Below are positions 1 through 10,320 of a DNA stretch of 64,000 nt, in pieces; positions within the stretch are counted from its first letter, which is position 1; every line of letters begins with the position of its first letter. A model generated the notes under the pieces. The model ran no database searches. It was given only the letters and a program-made list of their open reading frames with translations, and was not told the origin of the DNA. The translations under genes and the position numbers were made by a program. The DNA is from Hippasteria phrygiana. Lineage: Eukaryota; Echinodermata; Asteroidea; Valvatida; Goniasteridae. The stretch is from NCBI GenBank assembly GCA_037893225.1, contig JAZGUH010000451.1:3614001-3678000 (forward strand). The letters are read 5' to 3'.

Positions 1-1010
1 CATTTTTTGGCAATATATTTTGTTTACAATTTTACTTTATTACTTTCTTTGTTATCCATGCTTATCTGCTTTACCTCATTTGCTGGTGTTTGAAAAAAAC
101 ATTATATTGAATAGAATAGAATCGAAACTGTACCAACATTGTCATGCAAAACACATTATTAAAATTAGAAAGGAATATGAACATTCAGGTCTTTGTAGTT
201 TTAGGTCATTTAAAAAATGAAATCTTGGCAAGAGGTATATTCTCGTCAGAAGAATTATCAGATGAAGATTGAATTTCTGGCTGCGGTTCAACTCGTGCGG
301 GAGCTGGACTTGTGATGTCTCTTGAATCTGCTGTGCAAAACTTTATGTTTGTGTAGATACTGCACTCTTAAAACAACTTAGTTAAAACATTGACTAGCTT
401 TTCTCGTTATTGAAAATTGACCAGGAATTTAGTCAAGCATCCGAAGTTTCATGTTGACCGATAGTTGCTTTGACTAGATTCATATTTACTTCGTCGAAAG
501 ATCGACGATTGTAGTCACTGCGTCACGCGGCAGACGGGTTTCCAACATTTTTTAAAGGGGCGAGATCGTATCGAGCATGTCGCTTTTATCTGCTTCAAAT
601 TAATACAATTCCATAAGTGTTTGGTTTTAAACAAACATTTTCCAGTGCTCTGATTTGTTCATTTTGAAAAGCATAAGATATGCTGCTTATTTCAGAAAAG
701 TGCCTATTTCAGAAAAGACCATTTAAAATGGCAACCATGCCTCAACATGAAAATATACTGCTGGTTGATGTTTACGGAAGCCCGTTAGTACGGAAGCCCG
801 TTAGGGCCAGGTACCTCTTTCTCTTTCACAGCGGTGCGTTTCTCTTTCACGGTGGTGCGTTTCTCTTTCATGGTAGAATAACTCGCGGCCGCGACTTCTT
901 TAACTCGCGGCCAAGCATGCGGTCATACATGCGGCAAGCTCACTGCATAACGTTTCCATAGATAGGGCCAATGGTAGCTTATCTGCCATAACAGGAATCA
1001 GCCATTATAC
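1..1010. other. AT-rich stretch without a recognisable gene
   Basis: No coding region is supported here. Open frames of 66 and 93 codons exist but match nothing I know. Positions 821-880 hold about three copies of a 21-bp unit (CTCTTTCACGGTGGTGCGTTT type), which accounts for much of the 93-codon frame, and a 15-bp direct duplication (ACGGAAGCCCGTTAG) lies near 774-806. No inverted termini or target duplications were found. Confidence 0.6.
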
Positions 1011-1283
1011 AGGGTGTTCCAGGCTAAACCAGGCAATTTTTGTTTTCTTGCAACGGATTTCGAAATTGTATATTTTCTTTCAATATAAAACCTTTTTGTA
1101 TTTTGAGCATCTGCAACTCTCTGAATAAAAATAAAGTTTTGTATGGTTGCTTTCTCTCCTCTAACGCATATAGCGGATCCACCCTTGGTAACAATATTGT
1201 CAGGCCGGACATAATTCGACATTTGTGAAGTAAATATAGGTTTTTCCGCACATTAATAAACTTTTTTCGCTCACATTCCTAAA

Positions 1284-1505
1284 CGGTTAACTTCAATTTT
1301 GTCTCAAAAATTCATGACCTTGCATATCCCGGCAACTGCGGACGACGAAATTGAATTGTCTTTCAAGAAAAAAATGTATGACAAATGTATGAAATTGTTT
1401 GGACAAAGTGCGAACATGAGCGATTGCCACCAAAGACAAAATTGAACATGGGATATGTAAAGTCAGGAATTTTCGAGACAAAATTGAAGTTAACCGTTTA
1501 GGAAT
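1284..1505. repeat. Internal inverted repeat of the minisatellite family
   Basis: The arm at 1284-1330 (begins AAACGGTTAACTTCAATTTT) returns as its reverse complement at about 1449-1501. The enclosed segment contains ATGTATGACAAATGTATG. The same foldback is present at about 45138-45360 and 59245-59480, so it is a constitutive part of the family and could form a large hairpin. Confidence 0.75.
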
Positions 1506-1889
1506 TTTAATACAAAAACAGTTTTAAAATGTGGGGGAAGCCAATATTTGATAACTGAACTTGGGGATTTCTTTCCGTTCAATGTCTCATTTAAAAAAGA
1601 GCACGGACGGTATAATCTTAAACTACAAAAATGAAACATAAAATATGTACCATTATAAACACATCACAAAAAGTAAGTTACCCCTAAATAACTCCTCATA
1701 ATTTCTAAAGTAACAATTTCTTACAGATTACGCCTAAGCATAGAATATACCTGTAGTTATCAGGAAAATGTTGTGTGAAGATTGGAGGCATCCATGACTT
1801 TATGGTTGACTAAGCACAAATTGAAGACAAAATCAACCAAAGTCAAAAGTTCGAAATACCAGCAGTTAGGACTAATACTCCAGAGTTAA

Positions 1890-2548
1890 GAGTGCAGACA
1901 TAATGGGCCTGCGGACGCAATGGGGCGAACATAATGTGCCTGCGGACACAATGGACCTGCGGATACAATAGGGCGGACATAATGGGCCTGCGGCCACAAT
2001 GGGGCGGACATAATGGGCCCGCGGACATAATGGGCCTGCAGACATAATGGGGCGGACATAATGGGCCTGCGGACATAATGGGGCGGACATAATGGGCTTG
2101 CGGACATAATGGGGCGGAAATAATGGGCCTGCGGACATAATGGGCGGACGTAATGGGCCTGCGGACACAATGGGGCGGACGTAATGGGCCCGCGCCAACA
2201 ATGGGGTGGACGTAATGGGCCTGCGGACACAATGGGGTGGACGTAATGGGCCTGCGGACACAATAAGCCGGACTTAATGGGTCTGCGGACAAAATAGGGC
2301 GGACATAATGGGCCTGCGGACACAATGGGGCGGACATAATGGGCCTGCGGACATAATGGGGCGGACATAATGGGCCTGCGGACATAATGGGGCGGACGTA
2401 ATGGGCCTGCGGACATAATGGGGCGGACTAATGGGCCTGCGGACACAATGGGGCGGACATAATGGGCCTGCGGACACAATGGGGCGGACATAATGGGCCT
2501 GAAAAAGCGTGCGGACATATTGGGCCATGCGGACATAATGGGCCGTAA
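1890..2548. repeat. Minisatellite of 31 bp built from 17- and 14-bp monomers
   Basis: About twenty tandem copies alternate GGGCCTGCGGACATAAT (17 bp) with GGGGCGGACATAAT (14 bp). Because 31 is not a multiple of three and the core has few stops, several minus-strand frames stay open for up to 229 codons and translate as repeating proline- and histidine-rich peptides. I regard these as translation artefacts. The core GCGGACATAAT also occurs singly beside the array near 1207, so the array may have grown from resident sequence. Confidence 0.9.
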
Positions 2549-2589
2549 CAAACGTCTTATTCTCACGAGAATCAACCCTATTGTTGATC

Positions 2590-3012
2590 CGCTCTTACCA
2601 CATGATCAAGCTGGCTTGATCCACAGTTGACTAAGTTGTGCAACTCACGCAAACCATTGAACAGGCCTTTGGCGACAAGCAGGTGACAGGCGTTGTCTTT
2701 CTAGACCTCACTGCTGCATATGATACTGTATGGCACCAAGGCCTTCGCCTGAAGCTCCAGAGAATGCTCAGCTCGAGTCATCTGACAGACTTTATTATGG
2801 AGCTCCTGTACACCAGATCCTTTGTCCTCTTCACTAGCGACGGACAAAGCAGCCGACCGCTTAGAATCAAGAATGGTGTCGCTCGGGGTTCAGTCCTCGC
2901 ACCCAACATTTATAACATCTACACTTCTGACTTCCCAGCCACCTCAGCCAAACGGTACATGCATGCTGATGACGTTGCCCTCACAGTCTCGACCACGCAT
3001 GTCAAGGACGTA
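2590..3012 (+). pseudogene. LINE reverse-transcriptase fragment (Jockey-like), decayed
   Basis: The translation shows the ordered palm motifs of a non-LTR reverse transcriptase: a DQAG stretch near 2600, FLDLTAAYDTVWH near 2699, GVARGSVLAPN (normally a PQGS core) near 2875 and HADD (normally YADD) near 2965. The family copies RNA onto nicked target DNA. A TGA at about 2628 and loss of a few codons break the frame upstream. The two catalytic aspartates of the DD pair survive, but the preceding tyrosine and the PQG glutamine are changed. After about 3010 the reading frame stays open to 3309 but no longer looks like reverse transcriptase. Clade assignment to Jockey-like is tentative. Confidence 0.75.
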
Positions 3013-3383
3013 GAAGAAAAAACTGTCTGCCGATATTGGTGCCACCTGTCAATATCTGAAGAACTGGAGGCTGAAGCTATTGTGGCGAACCCCTGTTTCT
3101 TGACAGTCTCAAGAACCCTCCAGACGAGCGGCAGTCCAGATGGTCCTGGGACGATAATTTCGTTTGGTGACTGTCTTTCGCCGCACGTAGCACAATTCTC
3201 CCTAAATTTGTATTTGGGCGATAACTTTACAAACAAGACATCCCCAACCTGGACTTTCACACATAGACAATTGCCAAGACGTCAAAATAACTGGAGGCAG
3301 ACACCGTAACTGATTGGAGCAAACACTTTAATTCAAATATAATCGCTTTAGGTTCTGCTGGGAATGATTTATCTCAGAATGCC
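3013..3383. other. Unassigned stretch between LINE fragment and TTAA element
   Basis: The frame from the LINE fragment runs on to 3309 without recognisable motifs. A minus-strand open frame (2919-3260) contains a weakly retroelement-like start but could not be tied to a family. Nothing else is supported. Confidence 0.5.
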
Positions 3384-5154
3384 TTAAAGAGGAAAGAAAA
3401 CCAAGTTTCATTTTTCCACTTTATTGGCTTTTCAGATAGCTTGTATATTCTTCTAACCGAATACAAATTGGTAAAGAACGATTAAAATTTATTGCATTGA
3501 AAAAAAAATGGACTAAAATTGCCCCTTGGAGTGAGCGTTTGGTCTCAATTCCTGAAAAGGTCATTAGGGATGCAAATGTATGCATATGACCTTATGACGT
3601 GTGTGCGCTTACCCGGCCGTGCAGCCACCACATCTGCAGCGTGTTGGTACTATCATCCACGTGTGTGTTTTATGACATTTTCGTCGTCAGCTGGTCGTAC
3701 TTTCTTGGCATTTTTTGCCGAATTCACGGCCTTCCTAGCTTACTTTTGGAGTTATTCGGAGCTCGAATGTATTAAAGTTAATAAGTATTATGCCGAGAAC
3801 GTGTGTGGTAGGTGGCTGCACAAGAAATACGGACAAAAATCCGAACCATTCTTTTCTAAGATTCCCCAAAGTTGATGGAAAGCAACGACGGCAGTGGGTC
3901 CGGTTTGTGGAAACAACGCGATCTGACTTTAGGCTGACGAAATGGTCTTACATATGTAAGGAACATTTTACGAAAGACTGTGAAGACGAAATTGTAGCAC
4001 TGAAGGCCAGACTCGGGATAAATGTACCATTCCGGCTGAAACCTTTGGCAGTACCAACGCTGAAGGCACCATGCCCAGCTTTCCGCCGGACCGTAGTCTC
4101 ATCGGCTGCAGGCTCAATCCGTTCTACCGCCGGCCCAGTCCAAGTGTCAGCCCAGTCCGCCCGCGCCCCATGCCCATCACGCGGCCCACTCTCAGCCACG
4201 ACCAAGCTGAACATGTTGAAGATGGGAGCAGGAGTCGATCACGCAGCGCGACACCATCGCCTTTTAAGCGACGACGTATGCGATCTGGAGGTGCTTTCCG
4301 GAAAAGGGAGAGGGCACGAGTAAGTATTAAAATGGTCATTGATGATGTTTAGAGTACAGATTGCTACCGATTGTTGGGGTGTACGGCAGCATCTAATTAA
4401 ACAGCCAAATTTTCATTAGTGGGCCTTGCAACCAATTTGTGATAAAAAAAAATACTTGTGTCGGGGCGCCATGGGCGCGGGCAGCGAAGGGTCTTCGGGG
4501 GAGCTGAAAATCTTTAGAATCTACGCTATACTCTTCCCACGAGCCATCAGATTCTGCCATTATTCCAGAGCGAAAATGTGGTCCACGGCGACCCGATAAA
4601 AGTACGTGTACGTCTGTACGTACCGCGACGTCACTGTGATGTTTCTATTTCATTGAGATAGATACAATGCAGTTACCAGACTATGTTCGCGGCGCGCACA
4701 CACTAATCCACACATCCACACAAATTCCAAACCCAAATTTCAGTGCCAAAATATGGATGAATACGACACAAGTAAGCTTCCTGCTCAACAAAGACCTGAT
4801 TAAAAAATTATGAAAAACTCATCAGTGCAACGTTCATGCAATAATGCACCCCCAGGAACAATCAAAATAGGACAAAACCAACACATAGTACACATGCACG
4901 CAAACACAATGGGCACTCGCATAGCGACGTCATCTATCTCCACGCAGCTACGCCACACGATTGGATTGTAAACACGCGGTTGACCCCGAGCTTTTCTGAT
5001 TCTGAGCGAAAGCGACTCCAAAGTAAAACTTCTCTAAAATTGCCAAATCCATGCATAAACTCTTCAAAACTACTTTGTTAGGTTTGGGGAGGCATAAGCT
5101 CTCAGAAAAGCCACTAAAGTAGAAAAATGCAAATTGGTTTTCTTTCCTCTTTAA
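3384..5154 (+). mobile_element. TTAA-flanked TIR transposon carrying a THAP exon (Kolobok-like)
   Basis: The left end TTAAAGAGGAAAGAAAACCA (3384) is matched by the reverse complement of 5135-5154. The inverted repeats continue for about 50 bp (CATTTTTCCACTTTATTGGCTTTTC against CATTTTTCTACTTTAGTGGCTTTTC style pairing). Both ends are bordered by TTAA, so the interior is 3388-5150 (1,763 bp). TTAA target duplication with a THAP domain is the combination known for Kolobok-type transposases; P elements also carry THAP but make 8-bp duplications, and piggyBac uses TTAA without THAP. The only coding part seen is the THAP exon at 3790-4319; 4340-5080 shows no catalytic domain, so the copy is probably non-autonomous. 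Confidence 0.8.
3790..4319 (+). pseudogene. THAP zinc-finger first exon with a frameshift
   Basis: The start MPRTCVVGGC gives the first two zinc ligands (C5, C10); YICKEHF supplies the Cys and His that complete the C2CH module near residues 56-59; AVPTL near residue 88 is the conserved end of the THAP fold. THAP domains bind specific DNA, including transposon ends. The first frame stays open to a TAA that lies inside a consensus donor (CACGA/GTAAGT, GT at 4320-4321). The next frame from about 4071 reads an Arg/Ser stretch, KRRRMRSGGAF and then KRERAR exactly up to the donor in phase 0, matching the KREKIR end of the THAP exons at 12104 and 13420. A one-base frame change between about 4050 and 4140 is therefore likely. 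It could be decay, a sequencing error or an unrecognised intron. Confidence 0.8.
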
Positions 5155-5635
5155 CCCTGCGAGCTGCGCGAGCACAAAAATCACGCGCTTCTTCCATGGA
5201 GTGATTTTGGAAGGCACCTTTGTTTACGCGTTAATAACAATGTTTTGTGCACACAATCTTTTCTCTTATGGTCTAAATAGATGAATAGGGGTCCTCTGGA
5301 CATACACACAAAAGATTTAATCATTCTGGAAATTTGCATGTTGTTTATCACTAATTTTAGAAAATGAAAAAATGTGCCTTCCGAAATCACCACGTGGCTC
5401 CTCGCACGGTTTTTGCACAACTGAATGGGCTTTTGGCTGGGGCCCAGGTTTCTCATGACTGGAGTGACCCTAAGTGAACTCCTTTCTAGAAAAGCGACTA
5501 TACCACTTCAAAATACAATGTATCATTGAGGATTACAAAAAATATGAATGGAATAGACCGACGGCTTCATATGGAACTTAGAAAAAGAAAAAAATGTGCC
5601 TTTCGAAATCTCTACGCGGCAGCTCGCAGGGTTAA
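5151..5635. mobile_element. piggyBac-like MITE
   Basis: The interior 5155-5631 starts CCCTGCGAGCTGC and ends GCAGCTCGCAGGG and is bordered by TTAA on both sides (5151-5154 and 5632-5635). Termini beginning CCC with TTAA duplication are typical of piggyBac-superfamily elements. Subterminal sequence is also repeated (AAAATGTGCCTT with nearby CGAAATC at 5350-5395 and 5590-5612). No transposase frame is present. Its left TTAA is the same four bases that end the THAP element. Confidence 0.75.
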
Positions 5636-6250
5636 GGTAAGGGAGTTCCTTGAGGGAAGGGAGTTCCTTGAGGGAATGGTTTAGGGGAACAAGGAGGGAA
5701 ATGCAGTGGGAAGAGGGGTTCCTTAAAGCGAGGCGACCCTCGTGAAGTCTCCCGAAGGCAGATATCGATCCTCCAAATGAGCTAGATCCTTCGTCTCCCA
5801 CGAGGCAGCTGTCGTTTCTGGTGCTTCAGGAAATGGGATTTCCTAAGGGAAGGGGATCCTTGTGGGAATATTTTCAGGGAACAAGGAGGGAAAGGGAGTG
5901 GGAAAGGGGGGTTCCTCAAAGCAAGGCGACCCTCGTGAAGTCTCCCGAAGGCAGATATCGATCCTCCAAATGAGCTCGATCCTTCGTCTCCCACGAGGCA
6001 GCTGTCGTTTCTGGTGCTTCAGGAAATGGGATTTCCTAAGGGAAGGGGATCCTTGTGGGAATATTTTCAGGGAACAAGGAGGGAAAGGGAGTGGGAAAGG
6101 GGGGTTCCTCAAAGCAAGGCGACCCTCGTGAAGTCTCCCGAAGGCAGATATCGATCCTCCAAATGAGCTCGATCCTTCGTCTCCCACGAGGCAGCTGTCG
6201 TTTCTAGTGCTTCAGGAAATGGGATTCCCTAAGGAAAGGGGATCCTTGAG
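5636..6250. repeat. Tandem array of a 193-bp unit
   Basis: The phrase GATATCGATCCTCC occurs at 5761, 5954 and 6147, giving an exact period of 193 bp. Each unit also carries CGAGGCAGCTGTCGTTTC and GGAAAGGGAGTGGGAAAGG. The left edge (5640-5680) is a shorter GGGAGTTCCTTGAGGGAA repeat. Minus-strand frames of 70-114 codons here are repeat translations. The array is cut at 6250 by the Gypsy element and resumes at 10915. Confidence 0.9.
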
Positions 6251-6412
6251 TGTAGTAAACTGCTTTATATACATGCAATGTCACGTGATCCACATAGAAA
6301 GTACATTGCGCCCTCTATTGATTGTATAGTGAATAACCTAATAAACGAATTACTCTTAACATGGCAGCCATCTTGTAGACCGCGTGTCCGTGTTTCTTCT
6401 CAGTATATGACA
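6251..6412 (+). repeat. 5' LTR of Gypsy element 1
   Basis: Begins TGTAGTAAACTG and ends CA just before the primer-binding site; 162 bp. The first 145 bp recur at 10770-10914 with only scattered differences (for example GTGAATAACC against GTGATTAACC), so the insertion is not very old despite the broken coding region. Confidence 0.88.
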
Positions 6413-6416
6413 TATT

Positions 6417-6430
6417 TGGCGACGAGGATG
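6417..6430 (+). promoter_or_regulatory. Primer-binding site for tRNA-Ser(GCU)
   Basis: TGGCGACGAGGATG is the reverse complement of the 3' end (CATCCTCGTCG plus CCA) of animal serine tRNA with anticodon GCU, as I know it from vertebrates. It lies four bases after the LTR end, the expected place for minus-strand priming. Confidence 0.85.
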
Positions 6431-6498
6431 CTAGATCTTGTATTCCACATTAAATCGACAGTTCCACTAGAGTATTAGGAACATATAGAAGAAGCACT

Positions 6499-7214
6499 AT
6501 GGCTCTCATGATCGGAAAAATAGGTGAATTTCGCGAGGGAGATGAAACGTTCGAATGCTACCTGGAGAGGCTCGAACAATTCTTCGCGGCTAACTCCATA
6601 GCGGATGGCCGGGCGGTGAGTGTGTTCTTAACGGTGATCGGCCCCAAGGCCTACGGTCTTCTCAAGAACCTGGTGTCACCTAGTAAACAGGTGAGAAACC
6701 CTCCGAAGAGTTGAAAACCACTCTCAAGAATCATTACAACCCGGAACCCCTCGTGATAGCTGAGCGTTATAAGTTCCACAAGCGTGAACAAAAAGAAGGC
6801 GAAACTGTGGCAAATTATGTTGTCGAAATAACGAGACTTGCTCGTACTTGCCGTTTTGGTACTTTCCTGAATGAGGCTCTCTGAGATCGCCTGGTTTGTG
6901 GACTGATTAACACTCAGAGTCAAAAGAAATTGTTAAATGAAAAACAGTTAACATTTGACAAAGCGGTTTAAATTGCCACTGCCATGGAGCTGGCTTACAA
7001 GCAAACCAAAGAATTTAGTCACTTTGGTGCATCTTCGACAACAGGCTTGCAATGGGAATAGTAAATATATGACTGTTCACAAGTTGAAAGCCAAATTTTC
7101 ACGTCAAGACACAACAAAGACAGCTTTTGACAAGCACAAGAAAAAGGATCATCCAACTTCAAGTGTATCTGGGGGCACTTGCTACCGTTGCACAGAGCCC
7201 CATGATCCAAACCA
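6499..7214 (+). pseudogene. gag: gag of Gypsy element 1 (broken)
   Basis: A start at 6499 gives MALMIGKIGEFREGDETFEC, a capsid-like beginning that stays open to 6714. The frame then shifts by one base near 6690 and continues with a typical Gypsy capsid stretch (ERYKFHKREQKEGETVANYV, then RLARTC). In-frame stops occur near 6882 and 6969. The first zinc knuckle, CYRCTEPHDPNQC (C-x2-C-x3-H-x4-C), lies near 7183-7221 in yet another frame. Gag would package the element RNA into particles; this copy cannot encode it intact. Confidence 0.85.
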
Positions 7215-7996
7215 GTGCCCATACAAGACTTATGTCACATTTGCAAGAAAATGGGACACATCGCAAAGGCTTGCAGAAAACGACGGACAGACTACAGGAA
7301 CAAGACAAGGAATGTCAAGTTCGTCGAAGCTGCAGATGTTCCAGATGGGAGTAATGATGACGAAAGGGAGTTTGACTTCTATACCATCAAGGAATCATCA
7401 AAGACGTCCGGCATCTTACTAGATGTGGAGATTGCTGGAAAACCAATCCAGATGGAATTGGATACAGGAGCTGCTGTTACTGTCATGTCGGAGGCAACCG
7501 TCAATGGTAAGCTACAAGGACTGCAGCTAAGTCCGTCCTCAGTAAAACTACGTACTTACGCTGGAGATTCTATCAGCGTAGTGGGCAAAGCTACTGTTCC
7601 TGCCAAGTACAAGGACCAACAGTACCAGCTTCCGCTCTACGTGGTATCTGGAAATAAACCGGCTGTTCTCGGTCGCCAGTGGCTCGAGAAGATAAAAGTC
7701 GGCTGGAACAGTATCTTTAAGGTGGAGACAACCAGCGGCATACCTGCACTCCATACAGTTGACGAGATCACCTCGCAACACAAAGCTGTGTTTTCTGAAG
7801 AGGGGAAGTCAATCAAAGGATTCAAGGCATCGATGGATATTCCTGAGAACGTGAAACCGATCTACTTCAAGCCCAGACCGGTTCCTTATGCCCTAAGGAG
7901 CAAGGTTGAACATGAACTGAAACGTCTCGAAGAGGCAGGAGTCATCTCCAAAGTTGAACAGAGTGACTGGGCATCACCCATTGTGGTTGTGCCATA
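7215..7996 (+). pseudogene. pol: Second zinc knuckle, protease and start of reverse transcriptase (element 1)
   Basis: A 260-codon frame begins with CHICKKMGHIAKAC (C-x2-C-x4-H-x4-C), then the aspartic protease signature LDTGAAVTVM near residue 81, LGRQWL near residue 152, and the connection to reverse transcriptase (PVPYALRSKVEHEL, SDWASPIVVVP). It stops at a TAA (about 7995) exactly where reverse transcriptase normally continues with a KxDG motif; the next codons read QDGNIRLCGDYK. The protease would cleave the polyprotein. Confidence 0.9.
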
Positions 7997-7997
7997 A

Positions 7998-8762
7998 CAA
8001 GATGGGAACATTCGCCTCTGTGGTGATTATAAAGTGACTGTAAACAAAGTTCTAACCGAAACACACCATACCTTGCCAAATGTAGATGACCTTTTTGCTA
8101 CCTTAGAGGGGGGTAAGGTTTTCTCAACGCTAGATCTCACTAATGCGTACCTCCAACTTGAGTTTTTAGTGATACACACACATGTGGGGTTGTTTCAGTT
8201 CAATCGACTCCCATTTGGAGTGTCCTCAGAACCTGGTATTTTCCAAAATGTAATGGATAAAATCCTACACGGTATTCCTGGGGTAGTGTGCTATTTGGAT
8301 GACATACTCATTTCCGCTCCATCTGAGCGTGAGCATATCGAGAGGTTAAGTGAGGTGCTCTAACGTTTGGAGAAGTATGGTGTGAGAGTAAAGTCACAGA
8401 AATGTGAATTTGGTAAACCATCAGTATTATATCTAGGTCACAAGTTGGATGGGGAAGGGCTCCACCCAACTTTGAAAAAATTAGAGGCCATCGTGCAAGC
8501 GCCCAGTCCCAAAAATGTGAGCGAGCTGCGATCTTACCTTGGGTTGCTAAATTACTATGGGAAATTTCTCCCAAATGCTGCGACTGTCATACATCCACTG
8601 AATGCTCTGCTTCAGAAAAGTGCAACATGGGACTGGACGAGTGCATGCGAAGAAGCTGTTTTAGAGAGTAAGATATTGTTATTGAATAACTCTTTGCTGG
8701 TCCATTACGATGTAAACAGGGAACTCCGGCTTGCATGCGATGCTTCAGCATACGGAGTATAG
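7998..8762 (+). pseudogene. pol: Reverse transcriptase, middle part (element 1)
   Basis: The frame reads RLCGDYKVTVNKVL, FSTLDLTNAYLQL (first catalytic Asp), FNRLPFGVSSEPGIFQ and CYLDDILI (YLDD box with the other two catalytic Asp) near 8290. A TAA near 8361 interrupts after LSEVL, then the thumb/connection continues (KCEFGKPSVLYLGH; LRSYLGLLNYYGKFLPN). The RNase H start LACDASAYGV ends at a TAG at 8760, after which a one-base shift restores the frame. Compared with intact relatives a few codons are missing after YLQLEF. Confidence 0.92.
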
Positions 8763-9136
8763 GAGCTGTGATCTGTCACATCATGCCAAATGGTGATGAG
8801 CGGCCCATTGCTTTTGCATCACGTACGCTTAGCAAAAGTGAACGCAACAATGCTCAGATTGAACCTGAGGCATTAGCGCTAATTTTTGGCGTTATGAAAT
8901 TTCACAAATTTCTGTATGGTCGCAATTTCACACTGATTACTGACCATAAGCCTTTGACGGCTATTCTACACCCAGAGTCCCCTGTTCCTACTTTGGCAGC
9001 TGCTCAAATGCAGCAATGGGCGTTGATATTATCTGCCTACCAGTATAAGATTGAGTACCGTAAATCAGCTGATCGTGGAAATGCAGACATGTTGTCTAGA
9101 TTACCTCAGACAAATAATAGGGTTGATAAAGCTTAA
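8735..9136 (+). pseudogene. pol: RNase H domain (element 1)
   Basis: The frame reads GAVICHIMPNGDERPIAFAS, SKSERNNAQIEPEALALIF (catalytic Glu region), LYGRNFTLITDHKPL (catalytic Asp) and ends with NADMLSRLP, the usual closing motif of Gypsy RNase H. Its first Asp lies upstream (LACDAS) across a frameshift near 8755. The stop at 9134 is an in-frame TAA, not the natural end, because integrase motifs continue immediately. Confidence 0.9.
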
Positions 9137-10320
9137 GTAAACTACTTCTCCTATGTAGATGAACTACCCATAACAGCTGAGGATGTTGGGAAAGAAACAC
9201 TTAAGGATCCAGTACTGGCCAGGGTTTATGACTATGTGATGAATGGTTGGCCCAATCATGTATCGGACAAAGACATACAGCCGTATTTTGTTCGCAGACA
9301 TGAGTTGTCTGTTGAAAAGGGATGTATACTGTGGGGCCTTAGAGTTGTGATTCCGTTTAAATATAGGCCCACATTGTTGAATGACCTGCACGAACAACAT
9401 CTCGGTATTTGTCACATGAAGTCATTTGCCCGTAGTTATCTATGGTGGCCAAATCTTGACCAGGATATTCAGAGTGTAGCATATGCTTATCGGTGCGAAA
9501 TACACCGCAAGTTGCACACATGCAGACATGGGATTGGCCAACTCGTGTATGGCAAAGATTACATATTGATTATGCAGAGTTGAAGGGTCAACAATTGTTC
9601 ATTATCAGACAGCCACCCAAAGTGGGTTGAAGTTTACCCTATGACTACTACAACCACCAGCAAAACACTTGACATCTTGCTGAGATTGTTCAGTGCATAT
9701 GGATTGCCAGAGGAAATTGTATCCGATAATGGCCCCCAGTTTACTTCAATGGAGTTTTAGGAATTCATGAGTAAAAATGGGATTAGGCACAAGCGTGTAG
9801 CACCTTACCACCCAGCCTCCAATGGGGCAGCTGAACGCACTGTTCAAACAGTGAAAAAGGCACTCATAAAGCAGATGCTATAGATCCGAAAAAGCGAGAT
9901 TTGTCAATCCATCACAAATTGGCTAATTTCCTGATTTGCTACCGCAACACACCTCAGTCTACAACCGGAAGAACTCCGGCTGAATTGTTTTTAAAGAGAC
10001 ACCCTCGAGCTAGGCTCTCTCTACTGAAACCAAACCTAGCACAAAAAGTGAATGAAAATCAGGAAAAACAAAGAGAATACCATGACAAGGGTAGAGTTAA
10101 GGAACGAGTACTTGAACTTGGTAAAAGAGTCAGAGTCAAAAGTAATGTTGGTGGGTTTATTAAGTGGTTTCCAGGAAGAATAACCAAAGTGTGTGGCCCT
10201 CGTACTTATTTAGTGCACATGTATTAAAATGGGGAAACAAGATTTGTGCACATTGATCACGTGTTAAAGTCACAAGAGCAGTATATTGAGGGACACAGTG
10301 ATGTTGTCACATCAGTAGTT
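9137..10320 (+). pseudogene. pol: Integrase of element 1 (broken)
   Basis: The HHCC zinc domain is recognisable (LHEQHLGICHMKSFARSYLWWPN; at most the central part is intact), followed after frameshifts near 9500-9560 by LHIDYAEL (first catalytic Asp), VSDNGPQFTSMEF near 9720 (second Asp) and NGAAERTVQ near 9822 (Glu of DD35E). Stops interrupt at about 9757 and 9880. From 9901 a 108-codon frame gives the tail (FLICYRNTPQSTTGRTPAEL; HPRARLSLLKPNL) and a WFPG-x-I chromodomain-free C-terminal barrel. Integrase inserts the cDNA; this copy is inactive. Confidence 0.88.

Larger units (their letters stand above)
1011..2548 (-). repeat. Minisatellite-bearing repeat family, copy 1
   Basis: This block shares three modules with 43650-45650 (opposite orientation) and 58970-59905 (same orientation): a segment beside the phrase GGCCGGACATAATTCGAC (near 1203-1220), an internal inverted repeat, and a minisatellite reached through the shared phrase GCAGTTAGGACTAATACTCC. 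The three copies are clearly one dispersed family. The left edge begins near CAGGGTGTTCC at 1011, a string resembling ends of several DNA transposons, but I find no matching terminus on the far side. It has no coding capacity that I believe; it may be a non-autonomous transposon. Confidence 0.7.

Noticed and set aside
1843..2575. Open frames of 129-229 codons on the minus strand
   Set aside because: They translate the 31-bp minisatellite in several overlapping frames; the repetitive peptide has no domain.
2919..3260. Minus-strand 113-codon frame beginning with a VQVGDVLFVK-like stretch
   Set aside because: Hints at an integrase C-terminal barrel, but it overlaps the LINE fragment and has no supporting neighbours.
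5523..6187. Minus-strand frames of 70-114 codons
   Set aside because: They follow the 193-bp tandem unit and repeat the same peptide.
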